Shown one piece after another: positions 9,284 to 17,245 of a stretch of 33,937 nt of DNA (its first letter is position 1; the number at the start of each line of letters is the position of its first letter). The position numbers were made by a program, and so were the translations under genes. The notes under the pieces are model-generated. The model saw nothing but the letters and a program-made list of their open reading frames with translations, had not been told where the DNA came from and made no database searches. The stretch comes from CAYWMP01 sp964459445 (GTDB lineage: Bacteria; Desulfobacterota; DSM-4660; Desulfatiglandales; HGW-15), in contig CAYWMP010000048.1 in NCBI GenBank assembly GCA_964459445.1, positions 1 to 33,937 on the forward strand, written 5' to 3'.

Positions 9284-9304
9284 TTCTATAGCGGAGTCGG
9301 GGCC

Positions 9305-12300
9305 ATGCCTCATTTTAATGAATCTTTCAGTGCGAGACGATGGCTTCGTTTCGTTGTCGACCATCCTGTCGGCATTATCCTCCTTGCACTCATCATCACC
9401 TCTGCCTTTGCCTGGCAACTTCCCAACCTACGATTCCAAAACTCGATCTATGATCTTGCCATCGAAGATCTCGATGAAGCCGTTCTCTATGAAACATTCA
9501 AAAAGGATTTCGGTTCTGAAGAAATCATCCTCGTAGTCGTTAAAGCAGCTAATATACTTGATGAAAGCGCCTTTCAAAGAGTTCAAACCCTCAGTCAAAA
9601 TCTTTCAGAAATAAAGGGGGTTAGGCGGGTCATCAGCCTCCCGGGCATCAAAAAGGCCATGGATGTAACGGGCAAATGGAACCTTTCGGATTTCGAAAAG
9701 GTCATCGTCCCTGTCGATCTTTTCCAAAGAAATCTTATTTCCTCTGACAGGAAGACGACCGTCATTTCGCTGATACTCGAAGATATTCGCAGAAAGGATC
9801 AGATTGTCCAATCCATTGATAAATTGATCAAAAAAGAGCCACCGGGGCTCGACCTTTATCAAATAGGGATGCCCCTCGTATCAAAGGCCCTGGCGGAGTA
9901 TACGAAAAAGGATTTTTTGAGACTTCCCCCTGTTACCTTTCTCACGATTGGCCTGGTTCTAATCATTCTATTTAGAAATTTCCGGGGTATGCTCATCCCT
10001 GCCGGATCGGTCCTCATGGCGTTGATCTGGACGTTCGGGTTGATGGCCTTGACAGACACGCCCCTCTCCATGCTTACCATGATCGTCCCTATCTTTGTGA
10101 TTGCCGTGGGAACAGCCTACTGTATGTACATCTTCCCGGAATACGGCGAAGCCCTGGATGAGGCCCGTTCCCCTAAGGAGGCCGCCTATGGGTGCTTCAG
10201 CCGGATCGGTTTTCCCACAATATTGGCCGTAATCACCACCACGATCGGGCTCGGGTCCTTGCTTGTGAATAAAATTTCGGGGATCAGGGATTTTGCCCTA
10301 TTTTCCTGTTTCGGAATATGGAGTATGCTCGTCATCATCCTTTTTCTATTGCCTGCCGTTTTTTCTCTCCTCCCTCTACCCAAAGACCAGGAAGGCCAGA
10401 GGTTTATCAAGGTCCGCTTTTTAGATCCCCTTTTAGACAAAATTATCGATCTGAACCTGCATCATCAGAAAAAAACCCTTCCCATTGTTGCGTTTATTGC
10501 CCTTTTGGGGCTTGCCGGTATCTACAGAATCTCTATTGAAACAAATCCGGTCGGCTATTTTAAAGAAAACACCACAATTCGTCGGCATTTCCAGGACATC
10601 TACCAGGATATGGCGGGAAGTTTTCCTGTAAACGTGGTTTTAGACAGCAAAGAGGAAGATTACTTTGAAGACCCTAAGCATTTGGGGGCAATCCCCAAGC
10701 TTCAGAGGTTTCTAGACTCCCTTGAAGGTGTAGACAAAACCATATCCTTTGCCGACTATTTCAAATTGGTGAATTATGCCGGCAATAACTACGATGATAC
10801 GTATTATGCCATGCCGGAAGAAGGCTTTGAGGTCCGGACGCTTATGAACAGCTTCAAGACCATGTTAGGTCAGGATGTGTTTGACTCTTTCATGAAGCCG
10901 GACCTCTCCAAAACGAACATCCTTTTGAGAACCCACATTTCGAGTTCAAGGGATTTTCTTAAGACCAAGGAGGAAATCCTTACCTATCTTCAGGAGAACC
11001 TTCCGGAGAACTTCGAATATCAGGTCACCGGATTCGGCATCGTGATTTCCCAGAGTAGCGATCTGCTTTCCAAAGGACAGGCCAGAAGTCTTTCAATCAC
11101 CTTTGTGCTTATTTTCATCATTATGTTCGTGCTTTTCATGTCAGGAAAAGTGGGTTTCATCGCGATGCTTCCAAACTGCTTCCCCATTATAGTCAATTTC
11201 GGATTAATGGGATGGATTGGCGTTGAGCTATCTGTGGCCACCAGCCTTGTTGCGAGTATTGCCATCGGACTGGCCGTTGATGACACGATCCATTACATGG
11301 TCAGATACAATCGAGAATTTAAAAAGGACCTGGACAAAACGCGGGCACTTCGGGACACGATTCGTAGGATCGGCCGTCCGATCATTTTCACGACGGTGAC
11401 GATCAGCCTTGGATTTTCCGTCTTGATGTTTTCCCATTTTGGGCCCACCGCCGTCTTTGGGTTGATGATGGTCATCACCATGTTTTCAGCCCTCGTTGGA
11501 GATCTCATTATCCTGCCATCCCTCATGACCCATGTTGAATTTGTCACCCTTTGGGATCTTCTAAGGTTGAAGCTCGGGAAGGACCCGGAGAAGGGCATTC
11601 CCCTGTTTAAGGGGCTTTCCCGCTCCCAGGTCCACTATATCCTAATGGCCGGCGCCCTGAAAACCTTTGACCGCGGCGAGTTTTTGTTTAGAAAAGGCGA
11701 GACCAGCGATTCCATGTACGCGGTTATTTCAGGTGAACTTGAAGTCGTTGATATTGTTGATGATAGCGATGAGGATAGTATCCAAGGCAACAAGGTGTTG
11801 ATCAACCGAATCGGCACTGGGGATGTGGTCGGTGAAATGGGAATGGTCCGGTCATGCCGGAGATCGGCGACGGTCATTACTTCTGAAGCGACTGAACTCC
11901 TGGAGATTAATGACAAAATGATCAGAAGACTCCAGTGGCTTTATCCGCCCACGGCCCAAAAGTTTTTCTTTAATCTGATGTCGACTATCTGTGATCGCCT
12001 GGAATACACCACCGAATGTTTGGCCGATGCCACCATTATCGATGCCCTGACGGGTCTTCATACCCGTGACCATTTCATGAATTCCCTGGCTAAAGAAATC
12101 GACAGGGCGAACCGATATGGGACGGATTGTGCCGTCTGCATTATGGATCTCGATAATTTCAAGGCGATCAATCATGTGCACGGTCACGAAACGGGTGACC
12201 GTATCATTGGGGAGATAGGCTCTTTCATACAAAAGCATCTGAGAAGAAGCGACCATGCCTGCCGGTATAGGGGGCAGCAATTTGCCCTTGTCCTTGTGAA

Positions 12301-12586
12301 TAGTCCTATTGATAAGGCCAGAAGCGCCTGTGAGCGTTTGAGACAACTCCTGTCGGAGCAGGCCCTTGAAGGGTCATTCCTCTCCTATTTATGTTACTGC
12401 CAGCATGGGTTTTGTTGCCCTGGAGGCAGGAATCTATCAATCGGGCGCCGACTTGATCGAAATGGCTACAAGGGCCCTTCGCGATGCCAAAGCCATGGGA
12501 AGAAATCGCGTGCATGCCTATGGATCCTGAGAGTGCCGGGAGGACCTCTTTTCCATTGCCTAGGAACCATCAAAGTGTTATCTTAA
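9305..12586 (+). CDS. RND/MMPL-family transporter fused to a cyclic-nucleotide-binding domain and a degenerate GGDEF domain (frameshifted 3' end)
   Basis: This inner-membrane protein appears to combine transport and signalling. Residues ~1-740 form an RND/MMPL permease: a first helix at 25-45 (VGIILLALIITSAFAW), a periplasmic loop, a helix bundle (~210-355), a second loop and a second bundle with GLAVDDTIHYMVRYNRE. It resembles hopanoid/lipid exporter-like RND proteins, but the substrate is unknown. Residues ~765-890 are a Crp-type cyclic-nucleotide-binding domain that keeps the GE and RRSAT elements (VVGEMGMVRSCRRSATV). Residues ~915-1025 are a GGDEF domain (DALTGLHTRDHF, MDLDNFKAINHVHGHETGD) whose signature reads RGQQF, so diguanylate cyclase activity is unlikely. 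Near 12370-12395 the frame slips. Another frame continues as VTASMGFVALEAG ... GRNRVHAYGS and stops at 12530, so the printed last ~65 residues are out of frame (one inserted base or two deleted). No close Shine-Dalgarno is obvious. Confidence 0.85.
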   Translation: MPHFNESFSARRWLRFVVDHPVGIILLALIITSAFAWQLPNLRFQNSIYDLAIEDLDEAVLYETFKKDFGSEEIILVVVKAANILDESAFQRVQTLSQNLSEIKGVRRVISLPGIKKAMDVTGKWNLSDFEKVIVPVDLFQRNLISSDRKTTVISLILEDIRRKDQIVQSIDKLIKKEPPGLDLYQIGMPLVSKALAEYTKKDFLRLPPVTFLTIGLVLIILFRNFRGMLIPAGSVLMALIWTFGLMALTDTPLSMLTMIVPIFVIAVGTAYCMYIFPEYGEALDEARSPKEAAYGCFSRIGFPTILAVITTTIGLGSLLVNKISGIRDFALFSCFGIWSMLVIILFLLPAVFSLLPLPKDQEGQRFIKVRFLDPLLDKIIDLNLHHQKKTLPIVAFIALLGLAGIYRISIETNPVGYFKENTTIRRHFQDIYQDMAGSFPVNVVLDSKEEDYFEDPKHLGAIPKLQRFLDSLEGVDKTISFADYFKLVNYAGNNYDDTYYAMPEEGFEVRTLMNSFKTMLGQDVFDSFMKPDLSKTNILLRTHISSSRDFLKTKEEILTYLQENLPENFEYQVTGFGIVISQSSDLLSKGQARSLSITFVLIFIIMFVLFMSGKVGFIAMLPNCFPIIVNFGLMGWIGVELSVATSLVASIAIGLAVDDTIHYMVRYNREFKKDLDKTRALRDTIRRIGRPIIFTTVTISLGFSVLMFSHFGPTAVFGLMMVITMFSALVGDLIILPSLMTHVEFVTLWDLLRLKLGKDPEKGIPLFKGLSRSQVHYILMAGALKTFDRGEFLFRKGETSDSMYAVISGELEVVDIVDDSDEDSIQGNKVLINRIGTGDVVGEMGMVRSCRRSATVITSEATELLEINDKMIRRLQWLYPPTAQKFFFNLMSTICDRLEYTTECLADATIIDALTGLHTRDHFMNSLAKEIDRANRYGTDCAVCIMDLDNFKAINHVHGHETGDRIIGEIGSFIQKHLRRSDHACRYRGQQFALVLVNSPIDKARSACERLRQLLSEQALEGSFLSYLCYCQHGFCCPGGRNLSIGRRLDRNGYKGPSRCQSHGKKSRACLWILRVPGGPLFHCLGTIKVLS

Positions 12587-12614
12587 TTTCACTTTAGTTG
12601 TTGGCCAAAATCTG

Positions 12615-12640
12615 AAACGGGACTTCGAGTCCCGTTTTCT
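12615..12640 (+). terminator. Terminator after the transporter fusion gene
   Basis: AAACGGGACT (12615-12624) pairs perfectly with AGTCCCGTTT (12628-12637) around a TCG loop, followed by T-rich sequence. It separates the fusion gene from the maturation endopeptidase. Confidence 0.75.
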
Positions 12641-12698
12641 CGCATTGAAGGCCATAGCGCCACTACAGCGCTTAAAACGAACTCATGATTCAAAACCA

Positions 12699-13205
12699 AT
12701 GACAACCCAACAGATCACCATATTGGGAGTTGGCAATATCCTCTTTAAAGACGAGGGTGTCGGCATTCGGGTCATTGAGAGACTTCGGGAAGCCTATACT
12801 TTTCCTGAACAGGTATCCCTTGTGGACGGCGGTACGCTTGGCCTGGGGTTGATGGGCGTCATTTCAGAGGCCGATCACCTCATCGTTGTCGACGCTTTAA
12901 AAAACGGCGATCCGCCGGGCAGTCTCTATCGCTTTGATGGAGAGGATGTCCCAAAACGAATTCTGGCCAAAAACTCCCTGCATCAGGTGGACCTTCTGGA
13001 AACATTAACTTCCTGCCGGCTCGTGGATGCGTGCCCCCAGACCGTTATATTAGGGGTGGAACCCGAAGATATTGACTCAATGGATATCGAATTGTCACCA
13101 TCCGTTGAGTCGAAGGTCCCATCACTCATGGATATGGTTTTGGAAGAACTTGATCTATTTGAGATCGCCTACAAGAAGAAAACACTTTTTGCAGAAAGTG
13201 GGTAG
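12699..13205 (+). CDS. [NiFe] hydrogenase maturation endopeptidase (HyaD/HybD family)
   Basis: This cytoplasmic protease removes the C-terminal tail of the hydrogenase large subunit after nickel insertion; 168 residues from ATG 12699. It opens with ITILGVGNILFKDEGVGIRVIE, the family's hallmark, where the Glu of DEGVG is a nickel ligand. The other two ligands correspond to the Asp in IVVDALKNG and the His in NSLHQVDLLETL. The segment ILGVEPEDID is also typical. Its substrate is most likely the large subunit at 7569, which has a 15-residue extension after the L2 His. A longer in-frame start at 12645 would add 18 unconserved residues. Neither start has a good Shine-Dalgarno. A terminator lies just upstream, so expression may depend on an unrecognised promoter or partial readthrough. 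Confidence 0.92.
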   Translation: MTTQQITILGVGNILFKDEGVGIRVIERLREAYTFPEQVSLVDGGTLGLGLMGVISEADHLIVVDALKNGDPPGSLYRFDGEDVPKRILAKNSLHQVDLLETLTSCRLVDACPQTVILGVEPEDIDSMDIELSPSVESKVPSLMDMVLEELDLFEIAYKKKTLFAESG

Positions 13206-13345
13206 ATATTTCTTGCGAATAAATGTCATTTTTATTTGAACCGAAGAACCGCAGAACAAGAAACCGCAGAATATCGAAGTGAAAGATTTTGCTGTACCAA
13301 AAGCCCAGAATTTTCGGTCTTTCGAATGAAAAAGAAATAAAAGGA
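13206..13345. other. Intergenic region with degenerate short repeats
   Basis: No gene is seen. The stretch around 13240-13285 holds imperfect repeats of the unit GAACCGCAGAA (GAAGAACCGCAGAAC, GAAACCGCAGAAT). It leads directly into an inverted-repeat element at 13346. Confidence 0.35.
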
Positions 13346-13518
13346 GAGATCTTTGCAAAATGCTCAATTTTGATCAAGGTCAATGAAGACGAGGATTTTA
13401 ACCACAGGAATACTTGAAGTATTTTGAGGATTAAAAATCGAATCTGAAGCAGCTTGTCCCGTCGTAGCTTTAGCGAAGTCGGAAGATTGGGCAAAAGAGG
13501 GCGTTTTGCAAAGGTCTC
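13346..13518. repeat. Small terminal-inverted-repeat element, copy 1
   Basis: The left end GAGATCTTTGCAAAATGC is nearly the reverse complement of the right end GCGTTTTGCAAAGGTCTC. The interior includes GATCAAGGTCAA near the left end and GTATTTTGAGGATT in the middle. The same ends and the same internal landmarks recur at 21426-21611. It codes for nothing visible and looks like a MITE-type or dispersed intergenic repeat. It ends 15 bp before the hypC start. Confidence 0.6.
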
Positions 13519-13533
13519 AAGGGGTAACGACCT

Positions 13534-13761
13534 ATGTGCCTAGCCATACCGGCAAAAATTATCAAAATAGAAAACGGCTTGGGGACCATCGATATGGAAG
13601 GGACCCAACGGGAGGTGAGTCTTCTCCTTCAGGAGGATGCAAAAATTGGGGATTACGTGATTGTCCATGCAGGTTTTGCCATTCACATAATCGATGAAGA
13701 AGAAGCCCAGGAATCCCTAAGAACTCTTCGGGAAATCGTCACGGAACTGGGGGTCAAATAA
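13534..13761 (+). CDS. hypC: Hydrogenase assembly chaperone HypC
   Basis: This 75-residue chaperone of the HypC/HupF family works with HypD to deliver the Fe(CN)2CO group to the hydrogenase large-subunit precursor. The essential N-terminal cysteine is present (MCLAIPAKIIKIENG), as are the internal DYVIVHAGFAIHIIDEEEA segment and a helical C-terminus. The length is normal. The start is fixed because Cys must be residue 2. It is the only hyp gene in the window, so HypA, B, D, E and F must be encoded elsewhere. It sits directly after a small inverted-repeat element that separates it from the endopeptidase gene. Confidence 0.95.
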   Translation: MCLAIPAKIIKIENGLGTIDMEGTQREVSLLLQEDAKIGDYVIVHAGFAIHIIDEEEAQESLRTLREIVTELGVK

Positions 13762-13787
13762 CGACATTGACATAGAATTTAATTTAC

Positions 13788-13817
13788 TTGACAGAAATGC
13801 CAACGGTTTATTATGAT
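13788..13817 (+). promoter_or_regulatory. Sigma70-type promoter for the cytochrome c3 gene
   Basis: TTGACA (13788-13793), an 18-bp spacer and TATGAT (13812-13817) match the consensus well. Transcription would begin about 80 bp before the cytochrome start. A GC-rich palindrome (CCGCGCGG, ~13821) lies at the probable transcript start. Confidence 0.6.
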
Positions 13818-13906
13818 CCGCCGCGCGGTATTAAATCATTGAACTGTCTCTATTTATTGAGAAATAAAGGGGATTTATACTTTAGGAAAAGGAGGTAAAA
13901 GCCGGG

Positions 13907-14329
13907 ATGAAAAAAGGAATCTTAACGCTTGTGGTGGTTGCCCTCATGGGTTTTGTATTTCTGACAGTGGGTGCATTAACGGCAGCCGACGTACCCGATG
14001 AAGTTTCGATTCAAAACGAGGGCTACAAGTCCGACAAAAAGGGATTCGTAAAACTCACGCATAAGACCCATAGCACGGAATACAAGGTTAGCTGCGATGA
14101 GTGCCATCATGTCTACGAGGGGGGCAAGAATGTTTGGAAGGAAGGCGATCCGGTTCAGAAATGCTCCGAATGCCACGATCCCAAAAAGAAGCAGGGCAAG
14201 ACTATGAAATTGCAGAACTCTTATCACAAGAACTGCAAGAATTGTCACAAGGCCTTTAAAAAAGACAACCCTGATTCAAAGGCGCCCTTTAAGAAATGCA
14301 ACAATTGCCATGCGAAGAAAAAGAAATAA
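13907..14329 (+). CDS. Tetrahaem cytochrome c3, periplasmic
   Basis: This class III cytochrome c is the usual periplasmic electron acceptor for hydrogenases and formate dehydrogenases in sulfate reducers. The 140-residue precursor has a Sec signal peptide (MKKGILTLVVVALMGFVFLTVGA, cleavage near LTAAD). Four CxxCH haem-binding motifs follow: CDECH, CSECH, CKNCH and CNNCH. Extra histidines such as LTHKTHS before the first motif and SYHKNC would act as sixth ligands. It is very lysine-rich (KKKK at the end), giving a basic surface typical of type I c3. The start at 13907 follows a strong GGAGG. It has its own promoter and terminator, so it is a single transcription unit between the H2/formate genes and the oppositely oriented ferredoxin and dsr genes. 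Confidence 0.94.
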   Translation: MKKGILTLVVVALMGFVFLTVGALTAADVPDEVSIQNEGYKSDKKGFVKLTHKTHSTEYKVSCDECHHVYEGGKNVWKEGDPVQKCSECHDPKKKQGKTMKLQNSYHKNCKNCHKAFKKDNPDSKAPFKKCNNCHAKKKK

Positions 14330-14360
14330 CCGGCAATAGGCCAGATACTGACCAAATGCA

Positions 14361-14391
14361 AAAAGCCGCTCTGATTCAGAGCGGCTTTTCT
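14361..14391. terminator. Bidirectional terminator between cytochrome c3 and ferredoxin
   Basis: AAAAGCCGCTCT (14361-14372) pairs perfectly over 12 bp with AGAGCGGCTTTT (14378-14389). T-runs at both ends on the respective strands suit it to both convergent genes. Confidence 0.85.
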
Positions 14392-14466
14392 ATTTCTAGA
14401 CAAAAAAGAGCCGCGCCGGATAGGTTAAATGCGGGCGGCGTTCTTGGAACAAATGAAGGTGTACTA

Positions 14467-14655
14467 TTAGATCTCTGTAATCGTTATGGCTTCCTCATCA
14501 CAGACTTCTGTGCAACTTTCACAACCCAGGCATTCCTCGGCGGCTACGGGCACGGACTTCCCATCTTGCATTTCAAAGACATCGACGGGACAAACCTCCA
14601 CGCACTCTTCACACCCTTCACATTTTTCGTTATCAACTTCTACTTCATAGGCCAT
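14467..14655 (-). CDS. 2[4Fe-4S] ferredoxin
   Basis: This is a 62-residue soluble bacterial-type ferredoxin carrying two [4Fe-4S] clusters. Both cysteine motifs are complete: CEGCEECVEVCP and CLGCESCTEVCDE. The second motif ends in Asp rather than the usual Pro after the last Cys, a common variation. It is strongly acidic, with no signal peptide, so it acts as a low-potential cytoplasmic electron carrier. The Shine-Dalgarno AGAGGAGG precedes the start. It is separated from dsrP by the hairpin at 14825-14859 and probably has its own promoter. Confidence 0.93.
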   Translation of the reverse strand: MAYEVEVDNEKCEGCEECVEVCPVDVFEMQDGKSVPVAAEECLGCESCTEVCDEEAITITEI

Positions 14656-14720
14656 CTGTAGTATCCTCCTCTATCATTGAATTTATTTTTTCACTAATTC
14701 CAGTAAGTTATATTTTAGCT

Positions 14721-14741
14721 GGGCCACAAAACCCATGGCCC
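14721..14741 (-). repeat. Inverted repeat in the ferredoxin leader
   Basis: GGGCCA and TGGCCC flank a 9-bp loop. The repeat lies between the probable promoter and the start codon of the ferredoxin gene and could form a leader hairpin or an operator. Confidence 0.35.
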
Positions 14742-14757
14742 AAAAAAGTGTGTGAAT

Positions 14758-14786
14758 TCTTTAACAAAGGAAAAGTAGGGTGTCAA
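14758..14786 (-). promoter_or_regulatory. Possible promoter of the ferredoxin gene
   Basis: Read on the minus strand, TTGACA (14786-14781) is followed after 17 bp by TAAAGA (14763-14758). A second TTGACA lies just upstream (14799-14794). Confidence 0.4.
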
Positions 14787-14824
14787 GCTTTTTTGTCAAG
14801 GCGACGCACAGCTATCATTCACAA

Positions 14825-14859
14825 AAAAGGGCTCACTCCTAACCGGCTTGAGCCCTTTT
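14825..14859. terminator. Terminator of the dsrMKJOP operon
   Basis: AAAAGGGCTCA (14825-14835) pairs perfectly with TGAGCCCTTTT (14849-14859). Read on the minus strand it lies 29 bp beyond the dsrP stop and is followed by a T-run. Confidence 0.85.
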
Positions 14860-14887
14860 AATTAATTGTTGCTTTGAACGTACCGAC

Positions 14888-16054
14888 TTAGGCCCCGACC
14901 TCTTCTTTGATAGAAACTGTCACCTTGTAAAGTATTGTAAGCACGAAGAATCCGGTCGCCCAGACACCGACGCTTATCAAGACCTCCGGCAGTGTCGGGT
15001 AGTATTCAAACACCCTCTCAAAGGGGTTCGGAATGAAACCGCCCACGACCAGACCGAATCCCTTGTCGATCCATGTGGCAATGATTACGGAGACACAGGC
15101 TACTGTGAGAATATCTTCCCGCTTCCGTGTTGCAGGCACGATAAGAAGGATCAGGGACACGATCGCAAAGAAGGCCGCCGTCCACATCCAGGGCAACAAT
15201 GGGGCTTCCTCTCCGCCATGACCCGTAAAGAGATAGATAATGGGGTGCATATGGCCGGGAATTTGGCTGTAGAAGGCCGTAAATATCTCGAGCAGGAAGA
15301 AGAATACGTTGATGATCATGGCATAGGCCACGATGGTCCCCAGGGTTCGAATCTGCTCTTTCCCCGGGTCGAAGTTTGTAAACCTTCTGACGATCAGGCA
15401 CAGGAGAATCAGCAGCGCAGGCCCTGAACAAAAGGCCGAAGAAAGAAAGCGGGCCGCCATGATGGCGGTTAGCCAGTAATGCCTCCCGGGCAGTCCTGCA
15501 TACAGGAATGCGGTGACGGTGTGAATACTGAAGGCCCAGGGTATGGAGATGTAGATAAGGACCTTGATCCATTTTTGATAGGGTACACCCTTCCGCTCCG
15601 CAGCGAGCACATTCCAGCCGATGATGATATTCAGGAGCATGTAAGTGTTCAATACGACCATATCCCAAAACAGGATGGATTTGGGATTGGGATAGATCAT
15701 GATATTCACCATCCTGGGCAGATTACCAAGATCAACCATCACGAATAAACCGCACATGACGATGGATGCAACCGCCAGGAATTCTCCAAGTATGGTTATC
15801 CGTCCAAAGGCCTTGTAATCGTGAAGATAGTAAGGCAACACGACCATGACCCCCGAGGCTGCCACACCTACGAAATAGGTGAGTTGACCTATATAGAAAC
15901 CCCAGGATACGTCCCTACTCATGCCTGTAACACGCAGACCCTCAAACCACTGATAGAGGTAATTGCCGAAGCCAAGTGCTATCAGTGCAAGCAGGGATAT
16001 GATCCAAATCCAGTATGTCTGACTTCCCCTTAAAGCTTTCTCAAGCATAACCAC
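14888..16054 (-). CDS. dsrP: DsrP, NrfD/PsrC-family membrane subunit of DsrMKJOP
   Basis: This is the integral membrane quinone-interacting subunit of the DsrMKJOP complex, 388 residues with about ten hydrophobic helices. The first helix is at ~15-37 (WIWIISLLALIALGFGNYLYQW) and the last near VLISVGVWATGFFVLTILYKV. The segments SWGFYIGQLTYFVGVAASGVM and PWAFSIHTVTAFLYAG are characteristic of the NrfD/HybB-like family. It follows dsrO with a one-base gap and is the last gene of the operon. In the accepted model it exchanges electrons between the quinone pool and the periplasmic DsrJ and DsrO subunits. Confidence 0.95.
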   Translation of the reverse strand: MVMLEKALRGSQTYWIWIISLLALIALGFGNYLYQWFEGLRVTGMSRDVSWGFYIGQLTYFVGVAASGVMVVLPYYLHDYKAFGRITILGEFLAVASIVMCGLFVMVDLGNLPRMVNIMIYPNPKSILFWDMVVLNTYMLLNIIIGWNVLAAERKGVPYQKWIKVLIYISIPWAFSIHTVTAFLYAGLPGRHYWLTAIMAARFLSSAFCSGPALLILLCLIVRRFTNFDPGKEQIRTLGTIVAYAMIINVFFFLLEIFTAFYSQIPGHMHPIIYLFTGHGGEEAPLLPWMWTAAFFAIVSLILLIVPATRKREDILTVACVSVIIATWIDKGFGLVVGGFIPNPFERVFEYYPTLPEVLISVGVWATGFFVLTILYKVTVSIKEEVGA

Positions 16055-16055
16055 C

Positions 16056-16862
16056 TCATATTATGTAATAAACGTTTGGCCCTGTCCCGAGTTCCGGTTT
16101 ACGCCGAATGGTGTAATGTTTACGTAGAAGCTCCCTGACCTCTGAATTCCTGTCATCCAAATCGCCAAAGGCTATGGCCCCTTCTTTGATCCCGTTGGCT
16201 GCCTCGACACAGACAGGAAGCTTTCCCTGTGCAAGTCTCTCAGCGCAAAAATTGCATTTTTCAACGACACCTTTGGTTCTCGTCGGATAGGCCAGGTTTT
16301 TTGGAAAACCCGGATTCAATTCCTTGGGTGCCTTCCGGGGGTCGCCCCAGTTGAAATTTCTCACACCGAAAGGGCAGGCAGCCATGCAGAACCGGCAGCC
16401 TATACACCGATGGGGATCCATCATCACAACACCGTCCGTTTCCCGCTTCCAGGTGGCCTTGGTTGGACAGACCCTGCAGCATGGCGGATTCGTGCAGTGG
16501 TTGCATAGAAGCAGGAAATCTCTGACATGGTAATCCTCGCTGGTGTGTTCATGATACTGCCCCGGAAAAGAGTGCTCGTAGTCTTCACGCCAGATCCACT
16601 TGACTTCATCCTTTGGGTTACCCCAATCCGGTACGTTATGGGTCGTGTGACAGGCATCAATACACTTGTCGATGATCCCTTCATCGATCTTGTGCATATC
16701 GATCACCATGCCCCATTTCTTTCCCTGGGTTATCGGCAGACCTTCGGAAGATGCCTCAAGTTCTCCCGGTGCCATGAGTTCGAAAGCGGCCTTTCCGCTC
16801 AATCCCATTATGGTGGAGAGACCGGCGATCTTTAGAAATTTTCTTCTTTCCATGCCCATCAT
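16056..16862 (-). CDS. dsrO: DsrO, periplasmic iron-sulfur subunit of DsrMKJOP, Tat signal
   Basis: This 268-residue ferredoxin-like electron-transfer subunit carries several [4Fe-4S] clusters on the periplasmic face. The twin-arginine signal is MERRKFLKIAGLS; the start could be Met1 or Met4. The cysteine groups are CIDACHTTHN, CNHCTNPPCCRVCP, CIGCRFCMAACPFG, CNFCAERL and LPVCVEA, as in HybA/NrfC-type proteins. Its start overlaps the dsrJ stop by four bases (ATGA type), indicating translational coupling. Confidence 0.95.
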   Translation of the reverse strand: MMGMERRKFLKIAGLSTIMGLSGKAAFELMAPGELEASSEGLPITQGKKWGMVIDMHKIDEGIIDKCIDACHTTHNVPDWGNPKDEVKWIWREDYEHSFPGQYHEHTSEDYHVRDFLLLCNHCTNPPCCRVCPTKATWKRETDGVVMMDPHRCIGCRFCMAACPFGVRNFNWGDPRKAPKELNPGFPKNLAYPTRTKGVVEKCNFCAERLAQGKLPVCVEAANGIKEGAIAFGDLDDRNSEVRELLRKHYTIRRKPELGTGPNVYYII

Positions 16863-17245
16863 TCGTTCTCCTTAGGCGCAATATGGCAATCCCAACAGTA
16901 GGGGGCCACTGCCATATAATTATGACACTGGTCGCAAAATTTGCTTTTGTTGGAATGGCATTCCATGCAGGTCACTTGAAGGCTCTTGTAGTGGGTTTCC
17001 CCGTTTGCGGCTTTGTAGAACCGTTCGCCGTCACGGACTACTTCGTGCCTCCACTGATCCAGAAGCTTCATGTGCGATGTCCTCATAAACGAGGCCTCCG
17101 CAACGCACTCCTTTGCCTCTTTGGCCTTGGGCGTGAGTTCCGGTTCAGGCGGTTTGGCGGCCTTTCCCCCATTATAGAAAACCGGAAACAGAAGTAAGCC
17201 GATGCCGACAATAAGTCCCGTGATTATTTTCCCTCCGTCATACAT
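16859..17245 (-). CDS. dsrJ: DsrJ, trihaem cytochrome c subunit of DsrMKJOP
   Basis: This 128-residue membrane-anchored periplasmic cytochrome c has an uncleaved N-terminal helix (IITGLIVGIGLLLFPVFY). The three CxxCH motifs are CMECH, CDQCH and CWDCH. The upstream segment KECVAEASFMRTSHM supplies the Cys, Met and His residues known in this family as axial ligands, including the unusual His/Cys-ligated haem. Its start overlaps dsrK by eight bases. Confidence 0.95.
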   Translation of the reverse strand: MYDGGKIITGLIVGIGLLLFPVFYNGGKAAKPPEPELTPKAKEAKECVAEASFMRTSHMKLLDQWRHEVVRDGERFYKAANGETHYKSLQVTCMECHSNKSKFCDQCHNYMAVAPYCWDCHIAPKENE

